Below, one piece after another: positions 1 to 10,247 of a stretch of 56,321 nucleotides of DNA. The notes under the pieces were generated by a model. The model made no database searches. It was given only the letters and a program-made list of their open reading frames with translations, and was not told where the DNA came from. The DNA is from Bacteroidota bacterium. GTDB taxonomy: Bacteria; Bacteroidota; Bacteroidia; Bacteroidales; JAAUTT01. Numbering within the stretch: the first letter of the stretch is position 1; each line of letters begins with the position of its first letter. The translations under genes were made by a program, and so were the position numbers. Where the stretch lies: positions 1 to 56,321 of the forward strand of contig JAIFLU010000048.1 of NCBI GenBank assembly GCA_020048915.1. The letters are read 5' to 3'.

Positions 1-114
1 TTGAATTTATTAAAACTTTCATCACCTATCGATTATAAGATTTCACAGCGAAAACTGCTACCTGATGGGGAATTCACCAAACAAAAGATCACCATTATGA
101 AAAAAACGCATTAA
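1..114 (+). CDS. FecR-family anti-sigma factor, C-terminal fragment
   Basis: Only the last 37 codons lie in the window; the frame is open from base 1 and ends at TAA 112-114. The peptide contains LLKLSSPIDYKISQRK and LPDGEFTKQKITI, which matches the end of the DUF4974 domain that closes Bacteroidota FecR-type anti-sigma factors. In this family the protein sits in the inner membrane and relays a signal from the STN domain of an outer-membrane transporter to an ECF sigma factor. The next gene is a SusC transporter that has such an STN domain, which fits this role. The rest of the gene and its sigma factor should lie just upstream of the window. The call rests on a short stretch of sequence plus gene order. 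Confidence 0.72.
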   Translation: MNLLKLSSPIDYKISQRKLLPDGEFTKQKITIMKKTH

Positions 115-120
115 AAATAT

Positions 121-148
121 CGGGGAGGATATTGGCATATCTTCCCCG
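121..148 (+). terminator. Hairpin after the FecR-like gene
   Basis: An inverted repeat of 12 bases per arm (121-132 with 137-148, one mismatch) around a 4-base loop lies 6 bases after the FecR stop. No T-run follows at once, although six T's occur at about 165-170. It may end the anti-sigma transcript or act as a processing site before susC. Confidence 0.4.
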
Positions 149-221
149 ACAGGAAACGGCAGGCTTTTTTGCTGAATGGCTGCCGCGATTTATAGTAATT
201 AACTAAAAACTAATCAAAATT

Positions 222-3200
222 ATGAAAAAAAAATTCCGTTTAACACGGGGATGGCAAAATAATGTCAATCTCCGGAAAATTTGGATGACTATGAAACTAA
301 CTGCTTTTTTGTTACTATTTACAGTAGCACAACTAATTGCATCTGAAACTTATTCGCAGGCAACAAAGCTGACTTTACAGTTGAAAGATGCAAGCCTGAA
401 AGAAGTATTAAATAAAATTGAAGAAAGAAGCGAGTATTTTTTTCTCTACAATAGTAAACTGGTTGATGTAAACCGAAAGGTGAGTGTTGATGTAAAGGAA
501 GAAAAAATCAGCAACTTGTTAAGTCAATTATTTCCAGAAAAAGACATAGCCTTTTTTGTAGTTGACCGGCAAATTATTCTTAGTCCCAAAAAAGATGCCA
601 TTGAGTTAACAAAACTCCAACAAAAGATCACAGGTACAGTAACCGATGCAACCAATGGAGAAGCCATAACTGGTGCCAATGTTATTATTGAAGGCACAAC
701 TGCAGGCACAGTTACAGATATTAATGGAAGATTCAGTCTTGAAGTACCAAAGACCGACGCCGTTCTGTTGGTTTCATTTCTTGGTTATAATACCGAACGC
801 ATACAATTTACCGGACAGTCGGCAATTGAGGTTAAACTTGTGCCCGATATCACAAAATTAGAAGAAGTGGTGGTTGTAGGTTATGGTACTCAAAAGAAAA
901 GAGATATTATTGGTTCAGTGGCCAGTATCAACGAGAAAGATATTCAGGCTACCAAATCACTTAATTTTCTTGATGCATTACAAGGAAAAGCGTCGGGTAT
1001 CACAATACAAAACACCAGTGGTACCCCGGGAGCCCCAGTTAAAGTGCAAATCCGAGGTGTACATTCAATTAATTCGAGCTCAAGTCCGCTATGGATTGTG
1101 GATGGTGTACAAATAATTTCTGACAACATTGGTAAAAGTTCCGAAAATGTAGTTGCACAATCACCTTTTGCCTCCATTAACCCAAATGATATTGAGTCAG
1201 TTGAAGTGCTTAAGGATGCTGCTGCAACTGCAATTTATGGCTCCAGAGGGTCTAATGGTGTAATAATTATAACCACGAAATCCGGCAAAAAAGGTTCTGG
1301 TAAACTTGCAATTGATTATTCAACAGGTATATCTGAATTGTCCAGATCAATTGATAGCAGGGGATTAGCAAATACCCAAGAATGGTTTGCGATATCCGAC
1401 ATGGCTCGTGCAAACAGTGGACAAAGTCCATTTGATCCGACGATTGCCCTGGGTGCCGCTTATAGAACTCCAATTACAAGAGAAGATGCTATAAACACCC
1501 AATCCGACTGGGCATCAATTGCTTTGCGTGCTGGAAGTTTTCACGATATTAATGCATCAATTAGACAAGGTTCCGATAAATCGGATATTTTTGCTTCTTT
1601 AAACTATAGAAAAGATAATGGGATAAACGTTGGGAACGATCTTAGTCGAATTACCGGCAGGGTAAATGTAAATGTAAAACCTTTTTCCAATTTTGATTTA
1701 GGAGCTCGTCTAAACCTTTCGTACGTAGAAAACTACAGGACTAAGGATAAATCAGGCAACCCCGGTGGTCAGGCAGGAAATACCGGTAGTTTTACTGCAA
1801 TAGTTGAGGGAGCTTTACCGTGGTACCCCATTTATGATGCCAATGACCCATCGGGCTTTTGGAACCCAAGCGCCGGAAACCAGGCTTTGGCTACCCGACG
1901 AGATCTTCTACTCGATAAAAAAGAACAATATCGGGCGCTGGCTAATATTTTCGGCGAATATTCAATTCCATTTATGAAAGGATTGGCTATACGAGCAGAA
2001 GCTTCTCTGGATTTAATTCAGGATAATGGGGTAAATTTCAGGTCACCTTTGGTTACTTTTCCAAACCAGTCGTCGGTGTATGAAGGTTCCGTTACAGCTC
2101 GTTCCTATAATTATAACTCTTATCTGAAATACGATAGAGAGTTTAATAACAAACATTCTATTCAAATAACTGCCGGAACAGAAGCACAGGTAAGATCGAG
2201 GTATAACTACGAACTATCGGGTCTTGATGTTGTTGGCTATAATCAATCAATTGGAGACGCTAATCCGGGAACCATCCAGCAGGCAAATGCATATGAAAGC
2301 AATGAACGCTATATACAGTCGTTTTTTGGAAGGATAAATTATAAATTTAACGATAGATACCTTATTGGAGGAAGCTTTCGAAGAGACGGGTCCTCAGCAT
2401 TCGATCCTGAAGTACGTTGGGGTAACTTTGCAGCACTTTCAGGAGGTTGGATCTTAAGTGAGGAACAGTTTTTCAGCAGATTTAGGAAAACTGTCAATTT
2501 ATTAAAGCTAAGGGGGAGTTTCGGGCAAACAGGTAATGAATCAATTCCTAATAATCAAAATATCACAATACTTAATAATAACTCCGGAGATCGATATGGC
2601 CCCGTCGCAAATGCCGGAACAAGTTATAATGTCGGAAATAAATCCATTACATGGGAAAAGACGAATAGTTATGATTTAGGATTAGACTTTGGTTTGATGG
2701 AAAACCGCATTTCAGGGTCTGTCGCATATTATCTTCAGCAAGTTCAGGATCTTTTATTAAAAGTACCAACCCCTCCTTCTGCAGGAATAAATGATGTTTA
2801 TGACAATGTAGGCGATCTTGATAATTATGGTTGGGAATTCAATATTTATTCATCCATTATTTCTAAAACCGATTTCAAATGGAATGTCGATTTTAATGTT
2901 ACTACCAACACGAATAAAATTCAAAAACTCACACCGGAGCTTGAAGCTTCAAAAGGCAATGTTTTATTTGTTGGTGGCAGACTGGATCTGTTCAAAGTTG
3001 CTGAATATGCTGGCATAGATCCTGAACGTGGAGTACATATGATTAAGGAGTTCGATTATGCTGTATTTCAGGAAACAGGAAATATCGTTTATACAGGTCG
3101 AAATATACCATTTACCGAAACTAATTCAAAACTCTACCAGGTTGTGCAAACTGATAAATCGAGGTTGCCAACTTATTTTGGAGGTATTTCTAATTCGTTC

Positions 3201-3767
3201 TCATACAAAAATTTTGATCTTAATATTTTTGTTAATTTCTCAGGAGGTAATTGGATTTACGATTTATACGAAAGAAAAATTACCAATGTTGCCAATGAAT
3301 ATTGGAACCTGAAAGCGGATTTGTTAACTGAATCATGGATGCCGGGGAAAAGTGATGCAAAATACCCACTTCTTTTTACTGAATCAGGCGGCGCTCCAGC
3401 CACTACAGCTTGGGATCCTGCCGCGGTAGATCCAAACACTGGGTTGAATGGTTGGTGGAGAAACCCTGATGTTGAAACCCTGGCTTTTCCGAATGCCCGT
3501 GAAACTTACGATAAAAATGGAGGCGCTCCACTATCAAAATATCTGAAAAAAGGCGATTATCTCAGAGTAAAGACTATCACATTGGGTTATAACCTGCCAA
3601 AACAACTCCTGAGTAAGATTCGAATTCAGAATATGAAAGTATATATGTCAGCACATAACATTCTTACTTTAACCGGGTATACCGGTTGGGATCCTGAATC
3701 AGACAGTTCAGGTGATTTTACCCCTCTTACAAAAAATTACACGGTGGGGGTGAATATTGCATTCTGA
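222..3767 (+). CDS. SusC/RagA-type TonB-dependent transporter with STN domain
   Basis: Outer-membrane barrel that imports glycan fragments with its SusD partner, powered by TonB. The order seen is: signal sequence (about 1-45, ending near ASETYSQ), an STN domain (about 46-122, with LKEVLNKIEERSEYFFLYN), a carboxypeptidase-regulatory-like beta-sandwich (about 134-210, ITGTVTDATNGEAITGANV), the SusC signature EEVVVVGYGTQKKRD, a plug domain (to about 350) and a long barrel ending in aromatic-rich strands. The length of 1181 residues is normal for a SusC with an STN extension. The STN domain normally contacts a FecR anti-sigma factor, and a FecR tail lies just upstream. The ATG at 222 is followed by a hydrophobic stretch; internal Met codons before that stretch are possible alternative starts. 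The substrate cannot be read from the sequence; neighbouring fucosidases suggest a fucosylated glycan. Confidence 0.96.
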   Translation: MKKKFRLTRGWQNNVNLRKIWMTMKLTAFLLLFTVAQLIASETYSQATKLTLQLKDASLKEVLNKIEERSEYFFLYNSKLVDVNRKVSVDVKEEKISNLLSQLFPEKDIAFFVVDRQIILSPKKDAIELTKLQQKITGTVTDATNGEAITGANVIIEGTTAGTVTDINGRFSLEVPKTDAVLLVSFLGYNTERIQFTGQSAIEVKLVPDITKLEEVVVVGYGTQKKRDIIGSVASINEKDIQATKSLNFLDALQGKASGITIQNTSGTPGAPVKVQIRGVHSINSSSSPLWIVDGVQIISDNIGKSSENVVAQSPFASINPNDIESVEVLKDAAATAIYGSRGSNGVIIITTKSGKKGSGKLAIDYSTGISELSRSIDSRGLANTQEWFAISDMARANSGQSPFDPTIALGAAYRTPITREDAINTQSDWASIALRAGSFHDINASIRQGSDKSDIFASLNYRKDNGINVGNDLSRITGRVNVNVKPFSNFDLGARLNLSYVENYRTKDKSGNPGGQAGNTGSFTAIVEGALPWYPIYDANDPSGFWNPSAGNQALATRRDLLLDKKEQYRALANIFGEYSIPFMKGLAIRAEASLDLIQDNGVNFRSPLVTFPNQSSVYEGSVTARSYNYNSYLKYDREFNNKHSIQITAGTEAQVRSRYNYELSGLDVVGYNQSIGDANPGTIQQANAYESNERYIQSFFGRINYKFNDRYLIGGSFRRDGSSAFDPEVRWGNFAALSGGWILSEEQFFSRFRKTVNLLKLRGSFGQTGNESIPNNQNITILNNNSGDRYGPVANAGTSYNVGNKSITWEKTNSYDLGLDFGLMENRISGSVAYYLQQVQDLLLKVPTPPSAGINDVYDNVGDLDNYGWEFNIYSSIISKTDFKWNVDFNVTTNTNKIQKLTPELEASKGNVLFVGGRLDLFKVAEYAGIDPERGVHMIKEFDYAVFQETGNIVYTGRNIPFTETNSKLYQVVQTDKSRLPTYFGGISNSFSYKNFDLNIFVNFSGGNWIYDLYERKITNVANEYWNLKADLLTESWMPGKSDAKYPLLFTESGGAPATTAWDPAAVDPNTGLNGWWRNPDVETLAFPNARETYDKNGGAPLSKYLKKGDYLRVKTITLGYNLPKQLLSKIRIQNMKVYMSAHNILTLTGYTGWDPESDSSGDFTPLTKNYTVGVNIAF

Positions 3768-3847
3768 AAAGGAGACTTAAATTAGAAATATTTAATTCTT
3801 AATGAACAATTTACATTGATGATTTTAACTATGATAATGTTTAAAAT

Positions 3848-5470
3848 ATGAAAGCAAAAAATATTTTCAGAATTTTTATATACCTGCTTATGGGTATAAT
3901 GTTAGTCCCTCTTAATTCATGTAAAGAGGAGTTTTTTGAACTAGACTCTCCACCTATATCTGAAATAAAAACAGTTGGTGATCTTGAACTATTGATTAAT
4001 TATCCATATAAAAATACATTCTTATCCTCCAATGGAAGTGGCGAGTATGTAATAAGCTCAATGACTCATTTTGTTCATCTGATGATGAGTGATATGGTAA
4101 GAGTGATCAACGTAAACAGTGGATTCAGTACAGGACAATTGTATAACCGTCAGACTGACCAACTGGTGCCTCAGGTTACAAATACTTATGCCAACGCATA
4201 TAATACTATTTCAGCTTGTAACTATATTATTGACTTTATCGAGAAACAACCTTTTCCAAATGCATCTGCTGAGCAAGTAACAAAAAATATCAACAGAGTG
4301 AAAGGAGAAGCTCTGTTTTTAAGAGCCTTCACATATTTTTATCTTGCGCAATTGTTTTGTCCTCCTTATGATCCTTCCGGAAGTAATGATACAGAAACAC
4401 TGGTTTTGCGATTGAAGTTTGCCGATGACCTGAATACCGCAATGAATAATAGTCCGGTACCAACCAGTGCTATCTATGCCCAAATTGAAACAGACTTTAA
4501 ACAGGCTAAAGAGCTATTACCTCTTGAATGGGCTACTGGTATGCCCGAAGCTTATAAATTCGGGCGGGCTACACGTCATGCAGCTATGTTTTATCTTGCC
4601 AGAACTTTACTACATAAAGGAAATTATACTGAAGCCTTAACTGAACTTGAAAGTATAGTGAATGATCCGCTGAAATCACGGAAATTGAGCGCCAATTTGG
4701 TATCCTTATTCGAAAATAACAACGTTAATGGAATTGGAGATCCGGAAGTTATTTTATATGGCTTTTATGGTGACCCATTAAGGGCTAGTCTTAGGCATCA
4801 GGTGCAATTCCACTATTTCTACAACAAAACTTTTTCCGATCCCTCACTCTTTAGAACTCCATGGGTGGTTTCATTTGATAATAGTGTTTTATTCAAGTGC
4901 AAAATAATGGATCGTCTGGACACGGATCGTCAATTAACGACCGAATGGACCAGGGATAAAAGATCAAAACTCTATTATTCCTGGAAAGGAGCCGACCCTT
5001 CTTTGTCCCTTAAAAATCCAGCCAATAAGGAATATATTACAGGTGAGGCATTTGTTCCTTATATAGGAAAAAAGGACGCTATTCTGATGGGAGATAAATA
5101 TTTCAGGGTACCTAAGTATCAGAATATACCTTTTGTAAGAAGTGCTGAAGTCTATATTTTGATAGCTGCAATTAAAGCTTACCAGAATGATGGTGCCGGG
5201 GCCGCTGTGAGTCTCAATTTGGTGCGCAAAAGATCATGGGACGAGACTTTAAGTGGTCCATTTGTGCCACTGGCTAGTGCAACATTCGAAGATGTAGATT
5301 GTGAGTGGATTAAAGAGCTTGCTTTTGAATCCGACAGGATATCTTTCCTTCAAATGTTTCGAAAACCTATTGGCCCTGCTGAAAGGCAAACAGCTCCTGT
5401 TGAAGCACCTTATCCAAATTTTTACTGGAGACTGCCTCTTAGCGAGACCGATTTTAATTCTCCCAAATAG
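3848..5470 (+). CDS. SusD/RagB-family glycan-binding lipoprotein
   Basis: Surface lipoprotein that caps the SusC barrel and captures oligosaccharides. The N-terminus has a basic-hydrophobic signal peptide and a lipobox ending LNSC, with Cys25 as the lipidated residue. Family hallmarks are visible: an early helical stretch, YNTISACNYIIDFIE, the conserved VKGEALFLRAFTYFYLAQLF segment with TPR-like helices, and a C-terminal region with FVRSAEVYILIAA and ELAFESDRI (usually ELAFEG.R). At 540 residues it is a normal size. It follows susC by 80 bases, the standard arrangement for the pair, and is presumably co-transcribed with it. The glycan bound is unknown. Confidence 0.95.
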   Translation: MKAKNIFRIFIYLLMGIMLVPLNSCKEEFFELDSPPISEIKTVGDLELLINYPYKNTFLSSNGSGEYVISSMTHFVHLMMSDMVRVINVNSGFSTGQLYNRQTDQLVPQVTNTYANAYNTISACNYIIDFIEKQPFPNASAEQVTKNINRVKGEALFLRAFTYFYLAQLFCPPYDPSGSNDTETLVLRLKFADDLNTAMNNSPVPTSAIYAQIETDFKQAKELLPLEWATGMPEAYKFGRATRHAAMFYLARTLLHKGNYTEALTELESIVNDPLKSRKLSANLVSLFENNNVNGIGDPEVILYGFYGDPLRASLRHQVQFHYFYNKTFSDPSLFRTPWVVSFDNSVLFKCKIMDRLDTDRQLTTEWTRDKRSKLYYSWKGADPSLSLKNPANKEYITGEAFVPYIGKKDAILMGDKYFRVPKYQNIPFVRSAEVYILIAAIKAYQNDGAGAAVSLNLVRKRSWDETLSGPFVPLASATFEDVDCEWIKELAFESDRISFLQMFRKPIGPAERQTAPVEAPYPNFYWRLPLSETDFNSPK

Positions 5471-5485
5471 CAACTAATAGTTAAT

Positions 5486-5508
5486 CAGTAAATCACTTTG
5501 GTTTACTG
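5486..5508 (+). terminator. Possible weak terminator after susD
   Basis: Arms CAGTAAA (5486-5492) and TTTACTG (5502-5508) form a 7-bp stem, followed by a T-rich stretch (TTTCTTTTCATTTTT). The stem is AT-rich, so it would attenuate rather than fully stop transcription into the next gene. Confidence 0.35.
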
Positions 5509-5597
5509 GTTTCTTTTCATTTTTATAAAGAGGAAATAGGTATGTAGTAAAGTATTCACTTTTATCTATTTCCCCAAATCATTATAATAAATTAACT

Positions 5598-8500
5598 ATG
5601 AAAAAACTAATTACCATACTATTGTTGTTGAATTTATATTTGACAGGCCATTCACAAGATAATGTTTTTTTTCCGCCAGATGCCAATGTGGTTGATGTTA
5701 CCAAAGCTCCTTATTTTGCCGACAATACAGGAGCAACCGATGTAACTGCAAAGATCCAGATGGCAATGGATAGCGCAGGATCTAAAAATCTGATTTATCT
5801 TCCAAATGGAACTTATCTGGTTTCTAACACCATTAAATGGCCAGGAAAACAAACCAGAGATGTATTGCAAGGCCAAAGTACAGCAGGTACCATTATTAAG
5901 CTTGCCGATAATGCTTTGGGTTATGGTAATTCAGCAGCAACTAAAGCCGTTATTTGGACCGGAACAGCACCTGCTCAGCGATTCCACAATTCCATTCGCA
6001 ACCTTACCGTTAATACAGGTACCGGAAACCCTGGCGCTACTGGAATTCAGTTTATGGCCAATAATCAGGGTGGAATGGAAAAAGTTACCATTATCTCTGG
6101 CGATGGTGCTGGTGTATATGGATTAGATTTAGGTTACTCCGATGAACAAGGCCCATGTTTAATGAAGGATATCAAAGTGGTTGGCTTTCAAACAGGCATA
6201 CGCACAAAATTTGGGGTTGATGGTGTTGTAATGAGTAATATTATCCTAGAAAACCAAACCCAATATGGTCTATATAATGATGGTCAATGCTTGAGTGTAG
6301 AAAATTTGCAATTTACCGGAAGTGTACCTGGCGTTGACAATAGGGGTTCAGGAGTGTTAGCCATTATTAACTCAACATTTACAGGAACGGGTAATGCATC
6401 TTCATTCGCTGCCATTACAAACAGCAAGGGCATGTTTGCCCGCAATATAACTACAACAGGATTTTTACAAGCCATTAATAATGCTCCCTCTGGCATCGGC
6501 ATACTCACCGGAGCAGCCAATATCACGGAATTTGTTTCTCACAATGTATTAGGCCTGTTCACTTCGATAAAAACGTCGCTTAATTTACCAATATTACCGA
6601 CACCGGAAATTCCTCTGGCAGATTTAAGTGATTGGGTTAATGTTAAAAACTATACACCAAAAGATACAGTTCTGTGGGGGAGTCCTCAAAAAGATTGGAC
6701 ACCTGCCATCCAGGCCGCTATTGATGCCGGTAAATCTACTGTGTATTTCCCGGCAGGCAATAAATATACTTTTTTTGATACGGTTTACGTGAGAGGAAAT
6801 GTAAAAAGGATCATTGGTCTTGAATCTGAAGTGAGAGAATATGGTGCTGCTAACGGTAAACTTGTAATAGCCGATGGAACATCTCCGGAAGTTATTATTG
6901 AGAAATTCGACTCACATTATGCGCAATGGAAAGTAATTCATAAAAGCAATCGCGTTTTGGTTCTTAAAAATATTTGGATGGACAGGCTTACCGTTGAAGC
7001 AGGAGCTGGAAACGTATTTTTGGAAGATGCCCGCATCGATCGTATAACTACTGCTGCCGGAACAAAAGTATTTGCCCGGCAACTAAACATGGAAAGTGCC
7101 GACAATCCACATTTATTTGATAATTCAGGTACTTTATGGATATTGGGTGTTAAAACTGAAGACGACGAAACTGTTATTACTACAAAAAGTGGTGGAAAAA
7201 CAGAACTTATTGGAGGATTTGTCTATGCCAATAAGGCATACAATATAAACAAGGTGATGTTTAGGAACGAAGAGGGCGCTATGTTTTCGGGTACTGTAGG
7301 AGAGTATGAAATCAGGGATCAACCTTTCCATCCTGTTGAGGAAACACGCGATGGCGTTACCAGACTTCTTAAACGTGGTCAGGCATATTCAAGAGGTGGA
7401 GCAGGTATGGTGCCTCTTTACACTGCTTACAGACCAGTAGCAGCAGCAGTTCCTAACGGAGCTCCATCAGTTCTTTCCGGCACTGTATTGCGTTACGATC
7501 AAATAAAGTTAACATGGATCGATAATGCTACCAACGAAGATGGTATTATAATTGAACGCAAAGTTGGAAATGGTAGTTTTATGCGGTTTGATATGGCCTA
7601 TGCCAACCAGCTTGCCTATAACGATTCAACCATGTTGCCATCGACCACTTATTCTTATCGCTTGCAATCAACAAATTCTAAAGGACAATCGGCGTATTCA
7701 AACACAATCACCTTAACTACCTTGGCTGCACCACCTATACCTGCAGTACCTACCAACCTTACTGCCAATATTAACGGTGCTAATATTAACCTCACATGGA
7801 CCGATAATGCTAATAACGAAGCGGGTTTCAAAATTGAGCGCAGGGTATTATCAGCTACTGACACAACACTTTTTACTCAAATAGCCTCGCTGCCGGCAAA
7901 TACTACCAGTTTTTATCAGGTAGGCCTTGCAGGGAGCCAAACTTATGAGTATCGTATTAGGTCGTACTTCGAGATAAGCCACTCTGATTATTCAAGTGTA
8001 GCATCGGGGTCAGTAGTTACTGTTTCCGACCTTCGGGTTCATTGGAAATTCGAAGAAGAATCAGGAACTGTTGCCGGTGATGCCAGTGGCCGTTCCAACA
8101 ATGGAACGCTAAAGAACGCTTACTCTTTCCCAAGCAGCAGTATTGGCGTTACAGGTAAAGCCATTGCAATGGATGGCGTTGACGACTATGTTCAAGCATC
8201 CAATAGCAATAGGTATATACCATCTGATAATTATCCATTCACGATGTCGGCATGGGTAAAAACTAAACAAAGTGGTGTGGTTGTTTTTATGGGCGATCAA
8301 GACAGGACGGACATTGGATATTATTTAGCTGTAGCTTCCGATGGAAGGGCCAAACTTGAATCCATGATCAATGGGGTTAGCGGCAATGTAACAGGCCCAA
8401 TCATCAACGATGGCAATTGGCATCTTATTACAGGGGTTTTCGAAAGTGCTGCGAGCCATAAATTATATATCGACGGAACACTTAGTGCAACCCTCGCCGG

Positions 8501-10040
8501 AAATTTTACTTATCATCGTTATATGACTCGTTTTGATGTTGGTGCTAAAGATTTGAAAGGCTCAATATCGTTGCGGTTAACAGGCGCAGCAGACGATGTG
8601 CGTTTATACAGCAAGGCGTTGTCTCAAGCAGAAATAACAAGTCTATACGGCATTACAATTCCGGTAATGACAAAGGTAACCGCGGTAACTGTTAGTCCAG
8701 TATCTGCAAGTATTAACGTGCCGGCTGCACAACAGCTCACAGCAACGGTGTCACCCTCGAATGCCACCGATAAGAGTATTACATGGAATTCGAGCAATAC
8801 ATCTGTAGCCACAGTAAGCTCAACCGGACTGGTAACGGGTGTGGGTCAGGGAACAGCAACTATTACCGTTCGAACTGTAGATCAGGGTAAAACAGCAACT
8901 AGCGCTATAACGGTTAATGTTACTAATATTCCGGTATCCGGGGTAACACTAAATTCTTCTCTGATAGGTCTGAACGTACCGGCTACTTATCAGCTAAATG
9001 CAACAGTGGCTCCATCTAACGCTACTAATACGAATGTAACATGGAGTTCGAGCAATACAGATGTAGCCACCGTAAGCTCAACAGGTCTTGTTACAGCTAC
9101 AGGCGCCGGAACAGTAATTGTTACAGTTACAACTGCAGATCAAGGAAAAAAAGCTATTTGTGCATTTACTGTATTCAGCCCCGGTATGCTATCAATTACT
9201 ACAACACCAGCCAGTGGTAATTACAATCTCACCACTGAAGGCACCATGGATTGGGCGAAGTGGGGTCGTGCATCGGTCTCAAATTTCGATCACAAGGCAA
9301 CTGGCGGTTCTAAAATCAGCACTTGGACTGCAGTTTCTACCGGTCAGAATCGCCATAAGACTGATAACGATACGCACACGTGGACTGATGGAATGCCAAC
9401 AATCTCTGCAACAGCTAATAATGGTATGGTTCGCACAGGTGGTGGAGCTGGTAAAGGTTTTGAATTTACGGTTGAAGCAGGCACAACCCCGCGAACAGTG
9501 AAGGTATACCTGGGCAATCAGTATAATGCAACCGGTTTACTTAACGTTAGTTTGGACGATGCCAGTGTTACAGCACAACAATTAAACATTTCTGCAGCCG
9601 ATGCTATTGCTACTATACAATTCTCGGCTGGTAGTGCCACAAAATTGCGTATTCGCTACACAACACTTAACAATACAGGCAACGTATTTTTATGTGCTGC
9701 CACGTTGCAAGATGGTTTAAATAGTGCTATGGCTGGAGCTTTCTCTCAAAAACTGGCGACTTCAAATTTTGATAGCGAATCATTATTAACTGATAATGTG
9801 AGCATAAAGTTTTATCCAAATCCTGCCAGTTCAGAATTGTCAATTGCTCTTTCCACAGCGTTCGAAGCGCCGGTGTCGGTTACTATTTTCGATTTGAATG
9901 GAAGGTCGTTGATTAGTAAAATTTTGAATCCCGGCAACCTTATTTATCATGTTGATATTAATAATCTTGATAAAGGCATGTATATAATTAGTATAAGCAA
10001 CACTACAGGCAGTATTTCGGAGCGGTTCATTAAAGAATAA
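5598..10040 (+). CDS. Secreted multidomain beta-helix protein with T9SS sorting domain
   Basis: A 1480-residue exported protein, probably a surface glycan-active enzyme or binding protein. Order seen: signal peptide (1-19); a pectate-lyase-3/GH55-like right-handed beta-helix (about 25-330, opening DNTGATDVTAKIQMAM and LIYLPNGTYLV); a second related half (about 340-610, DWTPAIQAAIDAGKSTVYFP); two fibronectin-III domains (about 620-808, both with LTW.DNA.NE); a LamG/concanavalin-like domain (about 812-1015, VHWKFEEESGTVAGD); two Big_2 bacterial Ig repeats (about 1027-1193); a beta-sandwich often found beside glycosidases (about 1196-1375); and a type A T9SS tail (about 1395-1480, FYPNPASSELSI and GMYIISI). 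Two beta-helix halves are typical of GH55, but I cannot point to catalytic residues. Its place straight after susD makes it a likely first enzyme or binder of the locus, exported through the type IX system. Confidence 0.85.
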   Translation: MKKLITILLLLNLYLTGHSQDNVFFPPDANVVDVTKAPYFADNTGATDVTAKIQMAMDSAGSKNLIYLPNGTYLVSNTIKWPGKQTRDVLQGQSTAGTIIKLADNALGYGNSAATKAVIWTGTAPAQRFHNSIRNLTVNTGTGNPGATGIQFMANNQGGMEKVTIISGDGAGVYGLDLGYSDEQGPCLMKDIKVVGFQTGIRTKFGVDGVVMSNIILENQTQYGLYNDGQCLSVENLQFTGSVPGVDNRGSGVLAIINSTFTGTGNASSFAAITNSKGMFARNITTTGFLQAINNAPSGIGILTGAANITEFVSHNVLGLFTSIKTSLNLPILPTPEIPLADLSDWVNVKNYTPKDTVLWGSPQKDWTPAIQAAIDAGKSTVYFPAGNKYTFFDTVYVRGNVKRIIGLESEVREYGAANGKLVIADGTSPEVIIEKFDSHYAQWKVIHKSNRVLVLKNIWMDRLTVEAGAGNVFLEDARIDRITTAAGTKVFARQLNMESADNPHLFDNSGTLWILGVKTEDDETVITTKSGGKTELIGGFVYANKAYNINKVMFRNEEGAMFSGTVGEYEIRDQPFHPVEETRDGVTRLLKRGQAYSRGGAGMVPLYTAYRPVAAAVPNGAPSVLSGTVLRYDQIKLTWIDNATNEDGIIIERKVGNGSFMRFDMAYANQLAYNDSTMLPSTTYSYRLQSTNSKGQSAYSNTITLTTLAAPPIPAVPTNLTANINGANINLTWTDNANNEAGFKIERRVLSATDTTLFTQIASLPANTTSFYQVGLAGSQTYEYRIRSYFEISHSDYSSVASGSVVTVSDLRVHWKFEEESGTVAGDASGRSNNGTLKNAYSFPSSSIGVTGKAIAMDGVDDYVQASNSNRYIPSDNYPFTMSAWVKTKQSGVVVFMGDQDRTDIGYYLAVASDGRAKLESMINGVSGNVTGPIINDGNWHLITGVFESAASHKLYIDGTLSATLAGNFTYHRYMTRFDVGAKDLKGSISLRLTGAADDVRLYSKALSQAEITSLYGITIPVMTKVTAVTVSPVSASINVPAAQQLTATVSPSNATDKSITWNSSNTSVATVSSTGLVTGVGQGTATITVRTVDQGKTATSAITVNVTNIPVSGVTLNSSLIGLNVPATYQLNATVAPSNATNTNVTWSSSNTDVATVSSTGLVTATGAGTVIVTVTTADQGKKAICAFTVFSPGMLSITTTPASGNYNLTTEGTMDWAKWGRASVSNFDHKATGGSKISTWTAVSTGQNRHKTDNDTHTWTDGMPTISATANNGMVRTGGGAGKGFEFTVEAGTTPRTVKVYLGNQYNATGLLNVSLDDASVTAQQLNISAADAIATIQFSAGSATKLRIRYTTLNNTGNVFLCAATLQDGLNSAMAGAFSQKLATSNFDSESLLTDNVSIKFYPNPASSELSIALSTAFEAPVSVTIFDLNGRSLISKILNPGNLIYHVDINNLDKGMYIISISNTTGSISERFIKE
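8678..9175 (+). repeat. Tandem Big_2 Ig-like repeats within the beta-helix gene
   Basis: Two consecutive Big_2 units share SSNT(S/D)VATVSSTGLVT and similar flanks. The likeness is also visible in DNA: 8795-8836 and 9054-9095 match closely. This suggests a fairly recent internal duplication of a surface-spacer module. Confidence 0.75.
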
Positions 10041-10062
10041 CTCTGTTACAGAGGTAAAAGAT

Positions 10063-10163
10063 CCGGACACTGAGACTTCGGTGTGAGCTCAGTCGAACGC
10101 TTGTCCAAGTGTCCGGCCATTTGTCAATCAGGTACGTTTCGACAGGCCAAACGACCTGATTGA
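10063..10163. repeat. Double inverted-repeat element between genes
   Basis: Two hairpins follow one another. The first pairs CCGGACACT (10063-10071) with AGTGTCCGG (10108-10116). The second pairs TCAATCAGGT (10124-10133) with ACCTGATTGA (10154-10163) and is followed by five T's at 10166-10170, so it can act as a terminator for the upstream gene. The GC-rich, palindromic content differs from the surrounding AT-rich DNA and resembles dispersed REP-like elements. Whether it is repeated elsewhere cannot be seen here. Confidence 0.5.
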
Positions 10164-10247
10164 TACTTTTTACAGCCTCATTTTCAGTCAAATCAATTAT
10201 AGATTTCAACAAGTGCATAAATGCTCTCTTTTAATAATGCGTGAGGT

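Noticed and set aside
8678..9175. CRISPR-like or other non-coding repeat
   Set aside because: The repetition is in phase with coding and corresponds to Big_2 protein domains.
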